From contig NZ_LBMH01000003.1 in the NCBI RefSeq assembly GCF_001005305.1, positions 655,724 through 719,723 on the forward strand: DNA of 64,000 nt, read 5' to 3'. Shown one piece after another: positions 56,597 to 64,000 of the stretch; positions within the stretch are counted from its first letter, which is position 1; every line of letters starts with the position of its first letter. This DNA is from Kordia zhangzhouensis. Lineage in GTDB: Bacteria; Bacteroidota; Bacteroidia; Flavobacteriales; Flavobacteriaceae. The position numbers and the translations under genes were made by a program. The notes beneath the pieces are model-generated. The model did no database searches. It was not told the origin of the DNA and saw nothing but the letters and a program-made list of their open reading frames with translations.

Positions 56597-57785
56597 GTAG
56601 CAATCGAATTTTTAGTGAAAAATCAGTAGTATTTTTCGATTGTGAACCATAGTTTACAACTGTTACTGTTACAATCCAATCCATTGCCTCTAAGGTTTGA
56701 ATCCAAGTAGAAAACAAATCGCTATCGGTAGAAATTCCAGCAATGGTGATGATGTCTCTGTCTAATGGAATCGGCTTGTCTTTTTTGATGCGTTTTAAAA
56801 TTGGTTGATAATTGAGCGCTGCAAGTTGAATCGTCTTCGGAAGGGAGTTTGCAATGGCATCGATATAAAAAGAACTTTTTGAGGAAGAGTTTTTTAAGAT
56901 ATCCTCTACCGTTTTTTGCTTCTCATCAACTATTGCTTTAAGGTCTAGTAATTTTTCTTTTTGTGAACTATTCACCGAAGCAGTTTGTTTCATCGTTTCT
57001 ACAGCTTCGTAATAGGAATTAAACACAAAAAAATTTAGCAATAGCAACAACAAGATAAAACCCAATCCAAATACAATGAATTGATTAAAAAAACGCGTCT
57101 GACTAAAATCAGTTATCAACTTGGTTTTAGCATCTTCAAAATTGGAAGTCGTTTTTTGACTTTGTAAGATGTATGATAATGCGCCTGCAAAGTTTAGTAG
57201 TTGTGTATTTTTAACTTCCAATCCGTTAATCTCGTAAGATTCTCTTGGAATATCTGCTACCAAAGAAACTTCTGTAATGTGATTATTTTCTTTTGTCAGT
57301 TTTGCATTAGAGGTGTAGTATGTTGGCGTTTCTATAAAATCATTCACCAAAGCCGTCATGACATTACCGAGTGAAAACCCAACAATGGAAACTCCTTTTT
57401 TTCTGTAGGTTTCTATAAGCGTATCAACGATAGATTTTCTACAAATGGCAATGGTGTGAAAGTTTCCGTCAGAGACAATTTCGACATAAAAGTCATTAAT
57501 TTTTAAATTTGGAAATGCCTCATACAACAGCTGATTTTGAACAGTTTCAGTACTCTCAATGAATTTACTCAGTACCGTATCGTTGTTCACAATTAAAAAG
57601 GCATGCTGTTTTTTGGGAAATTTCGCTACTATTTCATCAATAGTATTCCCTGAAAACGAGTTTTCAATGACAACTTCCTTTTTTTTCTTTTTGAGCAGCA
57701 TCACTTCAATAGCATTGCTACTATTGTGTTCAATGCCGCAATAGATAGTGCCGTATAAAAGATATGTTTTGAGGATGTCGAGCAT
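56589..57785 (-). CDS. GspL-like protein (PilM/PilN-type)
   Basis: The 398-residue protein has a cytoplasmic N-terminal part (~1-235) resembling the actin-like PilM/GspL domain in order but with weak motifs (YGTIYCGIEHNSSNAIEVML). One membrane helix lies at ~245-270 (FGLGFILLLLLLNFFVF), followed by a coiled coil and a PilN-like periplasmic domain (IDAIANSLPKTIQLAALNYQ, GISTDSDLFSTWIQTLEAMD). It should recruit the ATPase GspE to the membrane. Start and stop overlap neighbours by one and eight bases (TAATG with the secretin stop). Confidence 0.75.
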   Translation of the reverse strand: MLDILKTYLLYGTIYCGIEHNSSNAIEVMLLKKKKKEVVIENSFSGNTIDEIVAKFPKKQHAFLIVNNDTVLSKFIESTETVQNQLLYEAFPNLKINDFYVEIVSDGNFHTIAICRKSIVDTLIETYRKKGVSIVGFSLGNVMTALVNDFIETPTYYTSNAKLTKENNHITEVSLVADIPRESYEINGLEVKNTQLLNFAGALSYILQSQKTTSNFEDAKTKLITDFSQTRFFNQFIVFGLGFILLLLLLNFFVFNSYYEAVETMKQTASVNSSQKEKLLDLKAIVDEKQKTVEDILKNSSSKSSFYIDAIANSLPKTIQLAALNYQPILKRIKKDKPIPLDRDIITIAGISTDSDLFSTWIQTLEAMDWIVTVTVVNYGSQSKNTTDFSLKIRLLHD

Positions 57786-59962
57786 TAATAAATGACTGTT
57801 GGTTTTATAAGAACTGTCAATTTAGATTTGGAATCTTGACGTTTTCGCTTGCTAAAAAACCATTTGATTACTGGAATTCTAGCTAGAAACGGCACGCCAT
57901 TTCCCTCATCTCTTTTTTCTTTAGCTTCTATTCCGCCCAACACCGCAATGTCTTGATCGCGCATTCGGATGATGGAACGAAATTCTCTCGAACTGATATC
58001 TGGCGGCGCAGCATCGTCAATGCGATTTCCAAAAGTAGATTGAATCACAAAAATATCAAGGGTGACTTGTCCGTCTCCAGAAACAATCGGTTTGATAGAA
58101 ATTCCAAGTTCTGCATCAATAGGATAGTAATTAGTGATTTCTGAAGTCTGCGGATTGTCTGTTCCATAAATATTACGCTGTGTTACCGCATAGTACGAGG
58201 TGGTTCCATTGGAAAGTGTCGCACGATGTCCGTTGAGTGTTGAGATTTTTGGTGTGGAACGAATTTTAATATCACCATCTTGTTCCATCGCAGAAATGTT
58301 TGCAAAAAACTCTGGGACTACTTTTCCTAGATTAAATGAACCAAAACCATCAAAACCACCAATGACACGATTAACCGTTTCTGCGCCCAAGGTTAAGTTC
58401 GTATTCGGAAATAAACTACCACTAGTTCGTGTCGGTGAGTCGCCAATTCCCCAGCTAATTCCTGTTTCTACCACCGATAATTTACTTACGTCAATCAGCA
58501 TTACCTCAATTAATATCACAGGCACAGGCTTGTCTATTTTTTCAACAAAGTTGCGAAAACGCTTCACACTTGAACTTGGTCCACTGACATAGAAACTATT
58601 AAGTTCATAATCTGCTTCAATTTGCAAATCTGCAATTAAATCTGATGGTAAAATGTTAATCAGCGCTTCCGCTTGACTATTATTGGTGTTTGCAATGCCA
58701 TTTCCTTGATTGCCTTGTCCTGCTCGATTCAGTGTGGTTCTACCCGTATTGGAAAAAGAATCAAACTGATTTGATGTGCCAAATCCTGTATTTTGACCAA
58801 CATTGCTACTTCTGGCACGCGTGGTATTTCCTGCTCCGCTAGTATCTGTAAGTAATTCAATAGAACGGTGCATTAGCGGAATGATGGATATTTCACGTAA
58901 ACTCAGCTGATTGGCAGTTCCGAAAATATACATATTTCGGTCTTTTTTGAAGGTAAAAAAGGTTTGCGCCGTGTTTGCTGATGGATTATTTTGATTGGTA
59001 TTTCGATTGTTGTTATTTGCAGACTCTATCATCAAATTCGTTTGATTGCTTTCAAACATTTTGGTAAGCAAATCATCAAAATAGATACTTTTGGAAGTAA
59101 AACTTGCCGTTCCTGCATCAGTGAGTGGTGTGGAAGTGAAAATATCTATATCCAGTGCCGTTCCAATATCATGAATGACCGCATCAATAGGTACATTGGT
59201 AAAGTTTACTTCCACAATTTTTCGTTGTTTGTCTAAGACTTTAAAATCAAAATTGGACTTTCTTCTTCGCACTTGTGGTTTTGGTGTTCCACTAGTGGAA
59301 TTTTCAGTTGCAACTGCTTGCACATCATTTTCAAAAATATAAAAACCATTGCTGGCTTTTTCCATGTACAATCCATTTGCGTAGGCTAATTGCCCCATCG
59401 CATCATCAAAGGAAGCATTATTTACATAAAATGTAATCGGCTTATTTTCAATATCAGAAGAGAATACAAGATTTTTTCCCGTTTTGTCCATTATTTTTTT
59501 AAAAGCCGTGTACAACGTATCATTTTTAATATCCAAACTCACGCGGTCATTCTTCATATCATAGCTCATCGGAATGGTCTTTGGAACTATTTTTTCGACA
59601 GGTTTGATATACTTTTTTATCGAGAGAATGTTTCCTGTAAATTCAATAGTGAGCTCATGTTCTTTACATAGAAAAACAAGCAAATCTGCCACTGTTACAT
59701 TTGGAAAATTATTCGCGATGGTAATTTTGTTTAATTCTGATGAGATATTAAAGTTCAGCTTGTGAATTTCCGCCACAGCGAGCAAAAAACTACTAAGCGA
59801 TACATTGGCAACACTGATGTCCGTTTTTACATTTTCAGTGAGTCCAACATTATCTACTGCTAAGGTTTCTATTTGACTTTTGATAGCTTCAATACGCGGT
59901 GTTTCTTGTGCAAACACCGAGAATTGGATAAAACATAGTATGATGAGAATATATTTCTTCAT
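57785..59962 (-). CDS. gspD: secretin GspD (PilQ/PulD family)
   Basis: The 725-residue protein has a signal peptide (KKYILIILCFIQFSVFAQ). Periplasmic N-domains follow, including STN/secretin-N-like repeats (VNFTNVPIDAVIHDIGTALD) and an Asn/Gly-rich loop near 310-420. The secretin core at the C-terminus contains VPVILIEVMLIDVSKLSVVE, STPKISTLNGHRATL, and the ending FLARIPVIKWFFSKRKRQDS. It forms the outer-membrane gate of the system. The TVLIKPTVIY C-terminus is typical of the family. Confidence 0.92.
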   Translation of the reverse strand: MKKYILIILCFIQFSVFAQETPRIEAIKSQIETLAVDNVGLTENVKTDISVANVSLSSFLLAVAEIHKLNFNISSELNKITIANNFPNVTVADLLVFLCKEHELTIEFTGNILSIKKYIKPVEKIVPKTIPMSYDMKNDRVSLDIKNDTLYTAFKKIMDKTGKNLVFSSDIENKPITFYVNNASFDDAMGQLAYANGLYMEKASNGFYIFENDVQAVATENSTSGTPKPQVRRRKSNFDFKVLDKQRKIVEVNFTNVPIDAVIHDIGTALDIDIFTSTPLTDAGTASFTSKSIYFDDLLTKMFESNQTNLMIESANNNNRNTNQNNPSANTAQTFFTFKKDRNMYIFGTANQLSLREISIIPLMHRSIELLTDTSGAGNTTRARSSNVGQNTGFGTSNQFDSFSNTGRTTLNRAGQGNQGNGIANTNNSQAEALINILPSDLIADLQIEADYELNSFYVSGPSSSVKRFRNFVEKIDKPVPVILIEVMLIDVSKLSVVETGISWGIGDSPTRTSGSLFPNTNLTLGAETVNRVIGGFDGFGSFNLGKVVPEFFANISAMEQDGDIKIRSTPKISTLNGHRATLSNGTTSYYAVTQRNIYGTDNPQTSEITNYYPIDAELGISIKPIVSGDGQVTLDIFVIQSTFGNRIDDAAPPDISSREFRSIIRMRDQDIAVLGGIEAKEKRDEGNGVPFLARIPVIKWFFSKRKRQDSKSKLTVLIKPTVIY

Positions 59963-59966
59963 GTTT

Positions 59967-61379
59967 TTAATTTGATAATAATGCGTACACCTCGTCGACG
60001 GAAGTTGTTCCGTTTCCGATAAGTGTCATCGTATTGTCTTTTAATGTGCGAATATTTTTTTCTTTTAGATAGGCAGAAATCTCCGTTTCATTTTGCTTGA
60101 TGTGATGGATGAGTTCTGTGCCTATCGGAATAATTTCATAGATGGCTTTTCTACCTAAATAGCCTGTTTGATAGCAGGCATTACAGCCAACTGGAACGTG
60201 ATGCGTTTGTATGTGCTTTGGAAGCGTGACATCTTTCGGTAATGTAGCTGTTTCAATAGATTGCTCTTTTTTACAGTGATTACAGAGTTTTCGAACGAGT
60301 CGTTGTGCGACACTCATATTAAGTGTGCTTGCAATTAAAAATGGCGGAATGTCCATATCAATCAATCTTGAAATGGTTGCCCATGCAGAGTTGGTGTGAA
60401 TGGTAGACAATACCAAATGTCCCGTAAGTGCCGCACGAATCGCCATATTGGCGGTTTTGGCATCACGAATTTCTCCTACCATAATTACATCAGGGTCTTG
60501 ACGTAAAAAGGTGCGAAGCGTACTTGAAAAGTCGAGTCCAATGTTTTCTTTGAGTTGTACTTGATTGATCCCTTCAAGGGTGTATTCAATTGGGTCTTCG
60601 ATGGTGAGAATATTGGTCTCTGTATCGTTGAGCAGTTTTAGTGTTGCATACAACGTGGTAGTTTTCCCAGAGCCTGTTGGTCCCGAAATTAAGATGATTC
60701 CATTGGGCTTTTTAATGATTTCTTTGTAGGTATATAATTCCTCTTTAGAAAAACCTAGTTCCTCCAAATTGATATGATTGGCATCTTTACTTAAGATTCG
60801 AAGCACCATTTTTTCTCCATGCAAGGTTGGTAGGGAAGAGACGCGAATATCAAATTCCCCTTGCACATTGCTGATGGTGATACGTCCGTCTTGTGGCAAC
60901 CGTTTTTCGGAAATATCTAACTGCGCTTTGATTTTGATTTTGTTGATAATCACAGGATATTCTGCCATAGGAATGATATATTGCTCTTTGAGTTTTCCAT
61001 CCAAACGAAAGCGAATTCTACAAGAATGTTCATACGGTTCAAAGTGAATGTCACTACTTCCAATATCTTTGGCAGCCATGATGATTTTCTCTAAAAAGTC
61101 GTCTGTGTAGTGTAATGCTTCTGCCTTGTTAGTGATGGTTTTACGAAAATTGGTCGCTAAGTATTTTTCAATATTCTCGGCAGATGCTGTTTCTAGTCGA
61201 ATTTCTTTATCAAATACAATAGCAAGTTCTCTACGCAAAGATTCATCAGTAGCAACTGACTTAAACGTCAAAACATTATTTTCAAGCGAAATCGGAATCA
61301 CACGATAGTGATACGCTTGCGAGCTGCTGATGAGTTGTTGCAGGGAAACATCTATGGTATAGTCTTGTACTTCTATCAT
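59967..61379 (-). CDS. gspE: GspE/PilB-type secretion ATPase
   Basis: The 470-residue protein has a short N-terminal domain and a full ATPase core. Walker A is GPTGSGKTTTLYATL (from 233), the Asp box is ILTIEDPIEY (257-266), Walker B is DPDVIMVGEIRD (295-306), and the His box contains GHLVLSTIHTNSA. Zinc Cys pairs are C366/C369 (LCNHC) and C399/C402 (GCNAC). It is the cytoplasmic motor that drives pseudopilus growth. It lies 4 bases upstream of the secretin gene and overlaps the peptidase gene by 4. Confidence 0.94.
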   Translation of the reverse strand: MIEVQDYTIDVSLQQLISSSQAYHYRVIPISLENNVLTFKSVATDESLRRELAIVFDKEIRLETASAENIEKYLATNFRKTITNKAEALHYTDDFLEKIIMAAKDIGSSDIHFEPYEHSCRIRFRLDGKLKEQYIIPMAEYPVIINKIKIKAQLDISEKRLPQDGRITISNVQGEFDIRVSSLPTLHGEKMVLRILSKDANHINLEELGFSKEELYTYKEIIKKPNGIILISGPTGSGKTTTLYATLKLLNDTETNILTIEDPIEYTLEGINQVQLKENIGLDFSSTLRTFLRQDPDVIMVGEIRDAKTANMAIRAALTGHLVLSTIHTNSAWATISRLIDMDIPPFLIASTLNMSVAQRLVRKLCNHCKKEQSIETATLPKDVTLPKHIQTHHVPVGCNACYQTGYLGRKAIYEIIPIGTELIHHIKQNETEISAYLKEKNIRTLKDNTMTLIGNGTTSVDEVYALLSN

Positions 61380-61855
61380 ACGCTATAGATATTAGTAAGC
61401 ATTCCTGTCCAATTCATCAGATAGATTCCTATAAAAAATAGACTCATATAGCCTGCAAGTGGTACGGTTTGTAGTTGTGTTTTATTTTTAAATACAAAGT
61501 GAATCATCAGAGAAAATAACAACGAAAACACAAAAAAGATGATAAATGAAGCGATGGGAAAGCTTACGCATAGCGCAAAAAATAATAGTGCATCGCCTAG
61601 TCCAAATACGTTTTGCAAATTCGTTTTTAGTCTAAGTTTTGCATAGATTTGAAGTACTAATAAAATGAGTACTACCACTCCAAAATTTACCATTACAGTT
61701 TGCCAAAATAGGGCTGAGAATGTATTTGAAAAATATAAATAACCCGCAGCACAGGCTACTATTGGAAATAGAAACCAATATACATTTCGCTCTTTGATGT
61801 CTTGAAAAAGAATTCCGAAGAGTGACAGGAGTAATATGATTTTTACCGCTAGCAT
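61376..61855 (-). CDS. prepilin peptidase, type IV (A24 family), short form
   Basis: The 159-residue protein has five to six hydrophobic segments. It keeps both catalytic Asp positions: Asp19 in FQDIKERNVYW and Asp88 in FGLGDALLFFALC. It lacks the N-terminal Cys-containing methyltransferase part of full PilD/GspO (usually ~270-290 residues). It is thus likely able to cleave but not methylate the pseudopilins encoded nearby. Such short forms are known in other lineages. Confidence 0.85.
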   Translation of the reverse strand: MLAVKIILLLSLFGILFQDIKERNVYWFLFPIVACAAGYLYFSNTFSALFWQTVMVNFGVVVLILLVLQIYAKLRLKTNLQNVFGLGDALLFFALCVSFPIASFIIFFVFSLLFSLMIHFVFKNKTQLQTVPLAGYMSLFFIGIYLMNWTGMLTNIYSV

Positions 61856-62277
61856 TAATCTTTTATAATTTCTTTGGGATTGCCTTTTTCGTCAATTTCC
61901 CAAACATTTCGGATTCCGTCACCGTCAAAGTCTTCTACCGCTTCTGCACGTGCTTTGAATGTGCCGCCATCGGCAGCAATAATTTCATAGGAATAGCGTG
62001 CATTTCCACCTTTGTCGGTTGTTAGTGGCGCTTCATAATCTATTTCGTTAAAATCATTAGAATAACGCGAATACAAATAGCGATACTGAGTTTGCATCGA
62101 GTGAATTGCTTTGAGTTGTAATTGTGCTTCTGTGGCTTTTGCCTTTGAGATATAAGGCATTAAGTTTGGCAAGGCAATGAGCAATAGAATCCCAATAATC
62201 GCAAGGACTATTAGAATTTCTTGTAGATTGAATGCTTTGACTTTATTTGTTGATAATGCGTTTTTTATAAGCTTCAT
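61855..62277 (-). CDS. gspG: major pseudopilin GspG-like
   Basis: The 140-residue protein has a prepilin N-terminus with KVKAFNLQEILIVLAIIGIL: Phe16 at +1, Glu20 at +5, Ala15 at -1 instead of Gly. The hydrophobic helix is followed by PNLMPYISKAKATEAQLQLK. The C-terminal part contains FDGDGIRNVWEID, like the Ca-binding DxDxD loop region of GspG. It is first in the minus-strand operon, starting directly before the peptidase (one-base overlap). It is the likely main pseudopilus subunit. Confidence 0.86.
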   Translation of the reverse strand: MKLIKNALSTNKVKAFNLQEILIVLAIIGILLLIALPNLMPYISKAKATEAQLQLKAIHSMQTQYRYLYSRYSNDFNEIDYEAPLTTDKGGNARYSYEIIAADGGTFKARAEAVEDFDGDGIRNVWEIDEKGNPKEIIKD

Positions 62278-62671
62278 ACAAAGTATTTCTATGGCTATTT
62301 TTAGTTGAATCAGTTGGATTTTTAGGGAATATTCAACTTCTCTAAATTAGTATATGTAGCAATGATATTTGTGACGCTTATGTATTTTTTGAAGAGGAGA
62401 GAATGGTTATCTTTTCTATTAGCTGATTTGTATTTATTAAGATAAAAAAATATGTTTTTAGACCTTTTTATAGGTATTATAAAGAGAAAAGGATAAACAT
62501 AGTGTCCATCCTTTTACAAATATTAATAATTCAAAATAGTTTATCAGCTAATCTGAACCATTACCAAATATCTCTATTCAAGGGATTTTCCGTTTTTGGG
62601 ATACGTTTTTTAAAATAGTTGTAGAGATTATTGCAGAGCACAATTTTGCCCCATTAACTACCATTTCCCTT
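62278..62671. other. intergenic region between GspG and the Rhs-linked lipoprotein
   Basis: This 394-base gap is AT-rich. The right part should hold the 3' end signals of the Rhs/lipoprotein transcript, and the left part the promoter of the GspG operon. A hairpin is described separately. No exact TAnnTTTG box with proper spacing and no ORF were seen. Confidence 0.45.
62487..62515 (-). terminator. hairpin downstream of the Rhs-linked lipoprotein gene
   Basis: A perfect 8-bp inverted repeat AAAAGGAT / ATCCTTTT (62487-62494, 62508-62515) has a 13-base loop. On the minus strand the stem ends in TTTTCTCTTT, a moderate T tract. It lies 156 bases after the lipoprotein stop and may end that transcript. 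Confidence 0.45.
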
Positions 62672-63196
62672 TTAATTAAAAATTACACTATCTTTTATCA
62701 CCTCTTTTATATTTCCTTTTTCATCTAATAAAAAAATAAAAAAATTTATTTCACTTTCATTTAGTTCGTAATCTCTAGTTAACATTGTATTTTTTATTTT
62801 TTTTAAACTTTTAGAAAAATATCCTATAACCATGTTATTATCAATACCTGAAAAACTCATAATATAATAACTCTCATCACACGTGGATAAATTATTTAAA
62901 TCACTATTATATTTTTGGAAAAACTCTTTGTTAATCTTTTTTTCTATTTCTTTTAAATTATCTTCGTTACTATACATTTTTTTTAATAAAATTTTATTTA
63001 TTTCACTGGAATAGTTTGAAAATGAAAAATAGTTAAAATATGGATCAACTAAATAACAATTATTCTTGCTAAAATCCTTGATATAATTAGTACAATTATT
63101 TATTATAAAAGATTCACGTTTCGTTAATCTTTCTTTAGAGCCTGTGCAACCAAATATCAGAATTAAAAAACTAAGAGAGATGAATAACCTTTTCAT
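62672..63196 (-). CDS. lipoprotein, candidate immunity protein to the Rhs toxin
   Basis: The 174-residue protein has a lipobox (ISLSFLILIFGC, Cys17) and no recognised domain. It is rich in Asn, Lys and Ile, and its codons look more AT-rich than the T2SS genes. Its ATG overlaps the stop of the Rhs gene by one base (TAATG). Immunity genes of polymorphic toxins normally sit in exactly this position, and a lipoprotein location fits protection against a toxin acting in the periplasm. Function is inferred from position and location signal. Confidence 0.55.
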   Translation of the reverse strand: MKRLFISLSFLILIFGCTGSKERLTKRESFIINNCTNYIKDFSKNNCYLVDPYFNYFSFSNYSSEINKILLKKMYSNEDNLKEIEKKINKEFFQKYNSDLNNLSTCDESYYIMSFSGIDNNMVIGYFSKSLKKIKNTMLTRDYELNESEINFFIFLLDEKGNIKEVIKDSVIFN

Positions 63197-64000
63197 TAAA
63201 ATACTTTTTTTGAATTAATAAATTTATAACTAGATACAATAGGTACAGTAATTGGATTTCCATCCTTTTCAAAAGTTATACTTCCAGGATTTTCAGGATC
63301 CCAAGAAGAATAAGATAAACGACGAGATAAACCCATTTGTTTCCTAAATACATTAACTCTGTTCACTGTCGATCCACCTTGGTCAACAAAAAATCCTTGA
63401 ATATCAGGAAAACGTCCATATTTATCCTTTTCCGAATTATCCGAATTACTATTATAAAATGATGCTCCATATTTAGTATGAAGAGTCTCATGCAGAAAAA
63501 TAAATCCAGTATTCATAGACTCTCCATTGATATCTACAGCATTTAAGGACTCTTGTAAGCTATTAATTTGATTTGCATCTAAATAGATGTCTCCGCTTGC
63601 AGTTGCTCTTGATCCATAGGTTCTATTCTTTCTTCCCGTTCTTTTATCTACTGTCTCATCGCTACTATTATTTTTAACCCTTATGGTATTACTATTATCG
63701 TTAATTAAATTAGAGATATAGCTACTGGCCATTGTACTACTATTACAATCTCCTAACGCTAAAATTGTATTTCCATTTTTATCTGTTCTTGTTGAGATTA
63801 TTTCTCCTGAGATTTCAGACAAATTCATCATTAATTGAACTAATAACCATTTATCCTCATCTGTCCCTCCATTCTTTAAATCAGTGACGTCTACTCTTTC
63901 CTCATTTGGGTCTATAAAAAATATTGGGTTATTCAAGGTGTAATTATATGACGATTCATCATAGTATTTTTCAGCAAGCGGATCAATATTCATCCAGCGC
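63196..64000 (-). CDS. C-terminal part of an Rhs-family polymorphic toxin, HExxH domain (5' part beyond window)
   Basis: The frame is open to the right edge, so most of the protein is missing. The visible part begins with RW, then MNIDPLAEKYYDES and YTLNNPIFFIDPN, the end of the Rhs repeat-associated core where toxin domains are fused. The following ~235 residues are a variable C-terminal domain with GFIFLHETLHTKYGA. HETLH (168-172, counted from the first visible Met) is a zincin-type HExxH motif. A metallopeptidase-like toxin is thus plausible. The last residues are basic. It is followed by the overlapping lipoprotein gene. Confidence 0.78.
   Translation of the reverse strand, partial: RWMNIDPLAEKYYDESSYNYTLNNPIFFIDPNEERVDVTDLKNGGTDEDKWLLVQLMMNLSEISGEIISTRTDKNGNTILALGDCNSSTMASSYISNLINDNSNTIRVKNNSSDETVDKRTGRKNRTYGSRATASGDIYLDANQINSLQESLNAVDINGESMNTGFIFLHETLHTKYGASFYNSNSDNSEKDKYGRFPDIQGFFVDQGGSTVNRVNVFRKQMGLSRRLSYSSWDPENPGSITFEKDGNPITVPIVSSYKFINSKKVF

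Overview
The window looks like a chromosome segment from a marine-type Flavobacteriaceae bacterium (phylum Bacteroidota; Kordia or a close relative is my guess, not proven). Reasons: AT-rich sequence, TAnnTTTG-type promoter boxes, PorP/SprF and a type IX secretion (T9SS) type-B C-terminal domain, LytTR/LytS signalling, and DUF2911, DUF6503 and ABA4-like families. No rRNA, tRNA, IS element, integrase or CRISPR array was seen.

Layout. 1-2.5 kb: minus-strand M43 zinc metalloprotease (cut by the window edge) and the cysteine desulfurase SufS. 2.7-5.2 kb: O-antigen-ligase-type membrane protein with a TPR tail. 5.5-33.3 kb: one long plus-strand locus encoding an extracellular contractile injection system (eCIS, AlgoCIS/PVC/Afp class). 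It has a DUF4255 cap protein, a possible cap adaptor, one sheath, two tubes, a DUF5908 small protein, a LysM tube-baseplate protein, VgrG-like spike, PAAR tip, gp25, two large baseplate proteins, a tape measure, three unassigned proteins, an AAA+ ATPase, a small unassigned protein and two DUF4157 (eCIS_core) cargo proteins with different C-termini. A bidirectional terminator closes the locus. 33.4-42.5 kb: minus-strand housekeeping and envelope genes (DUF2911, DUF6503, TPMT-type methyltransferase, GT2 glycosyltransferase with a partner membrane protein, SGNH hydrolase, LytTR/LytS two-component system, ABA4-like protein).

42.8-51.2 kb: a 2432-residue secreted repeat protein (Ig/PKD-like modules, SprB repeats, T9SS type-B signal) followed by a PorP/SprF partner. 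51.3-62.3 kb: a type II secretion/type IV pilus-like system split into two convergent operons (plus strand: two lipoproteins, GspC-like, beta-rich GspK-position protein, two pseudopilins, GspF; minus strand: GspG, prepilin peptidase, GspE, GspD, GspL, GspM). 62.7-64 kb: end of an Rhs polymorphic toxin with an HExxH C-terminal domain and a lipoprotein in the immunity-gene position; the Rhs gene continues beyond the window.

The most interesting content is the eCIS with its two cargo candidates, one with an OTU/papain-like Cys-His arrangement, plus a gene in the same operon whose layout recalls gasdermins. Other points are a coiled-coil insertion in the Pvc11-like baseplate protein, a tandem ~1.46-kb cassette duplication in the giant adhesin, and Ala rather than Gly at the -1 site of all three pseudopilins.
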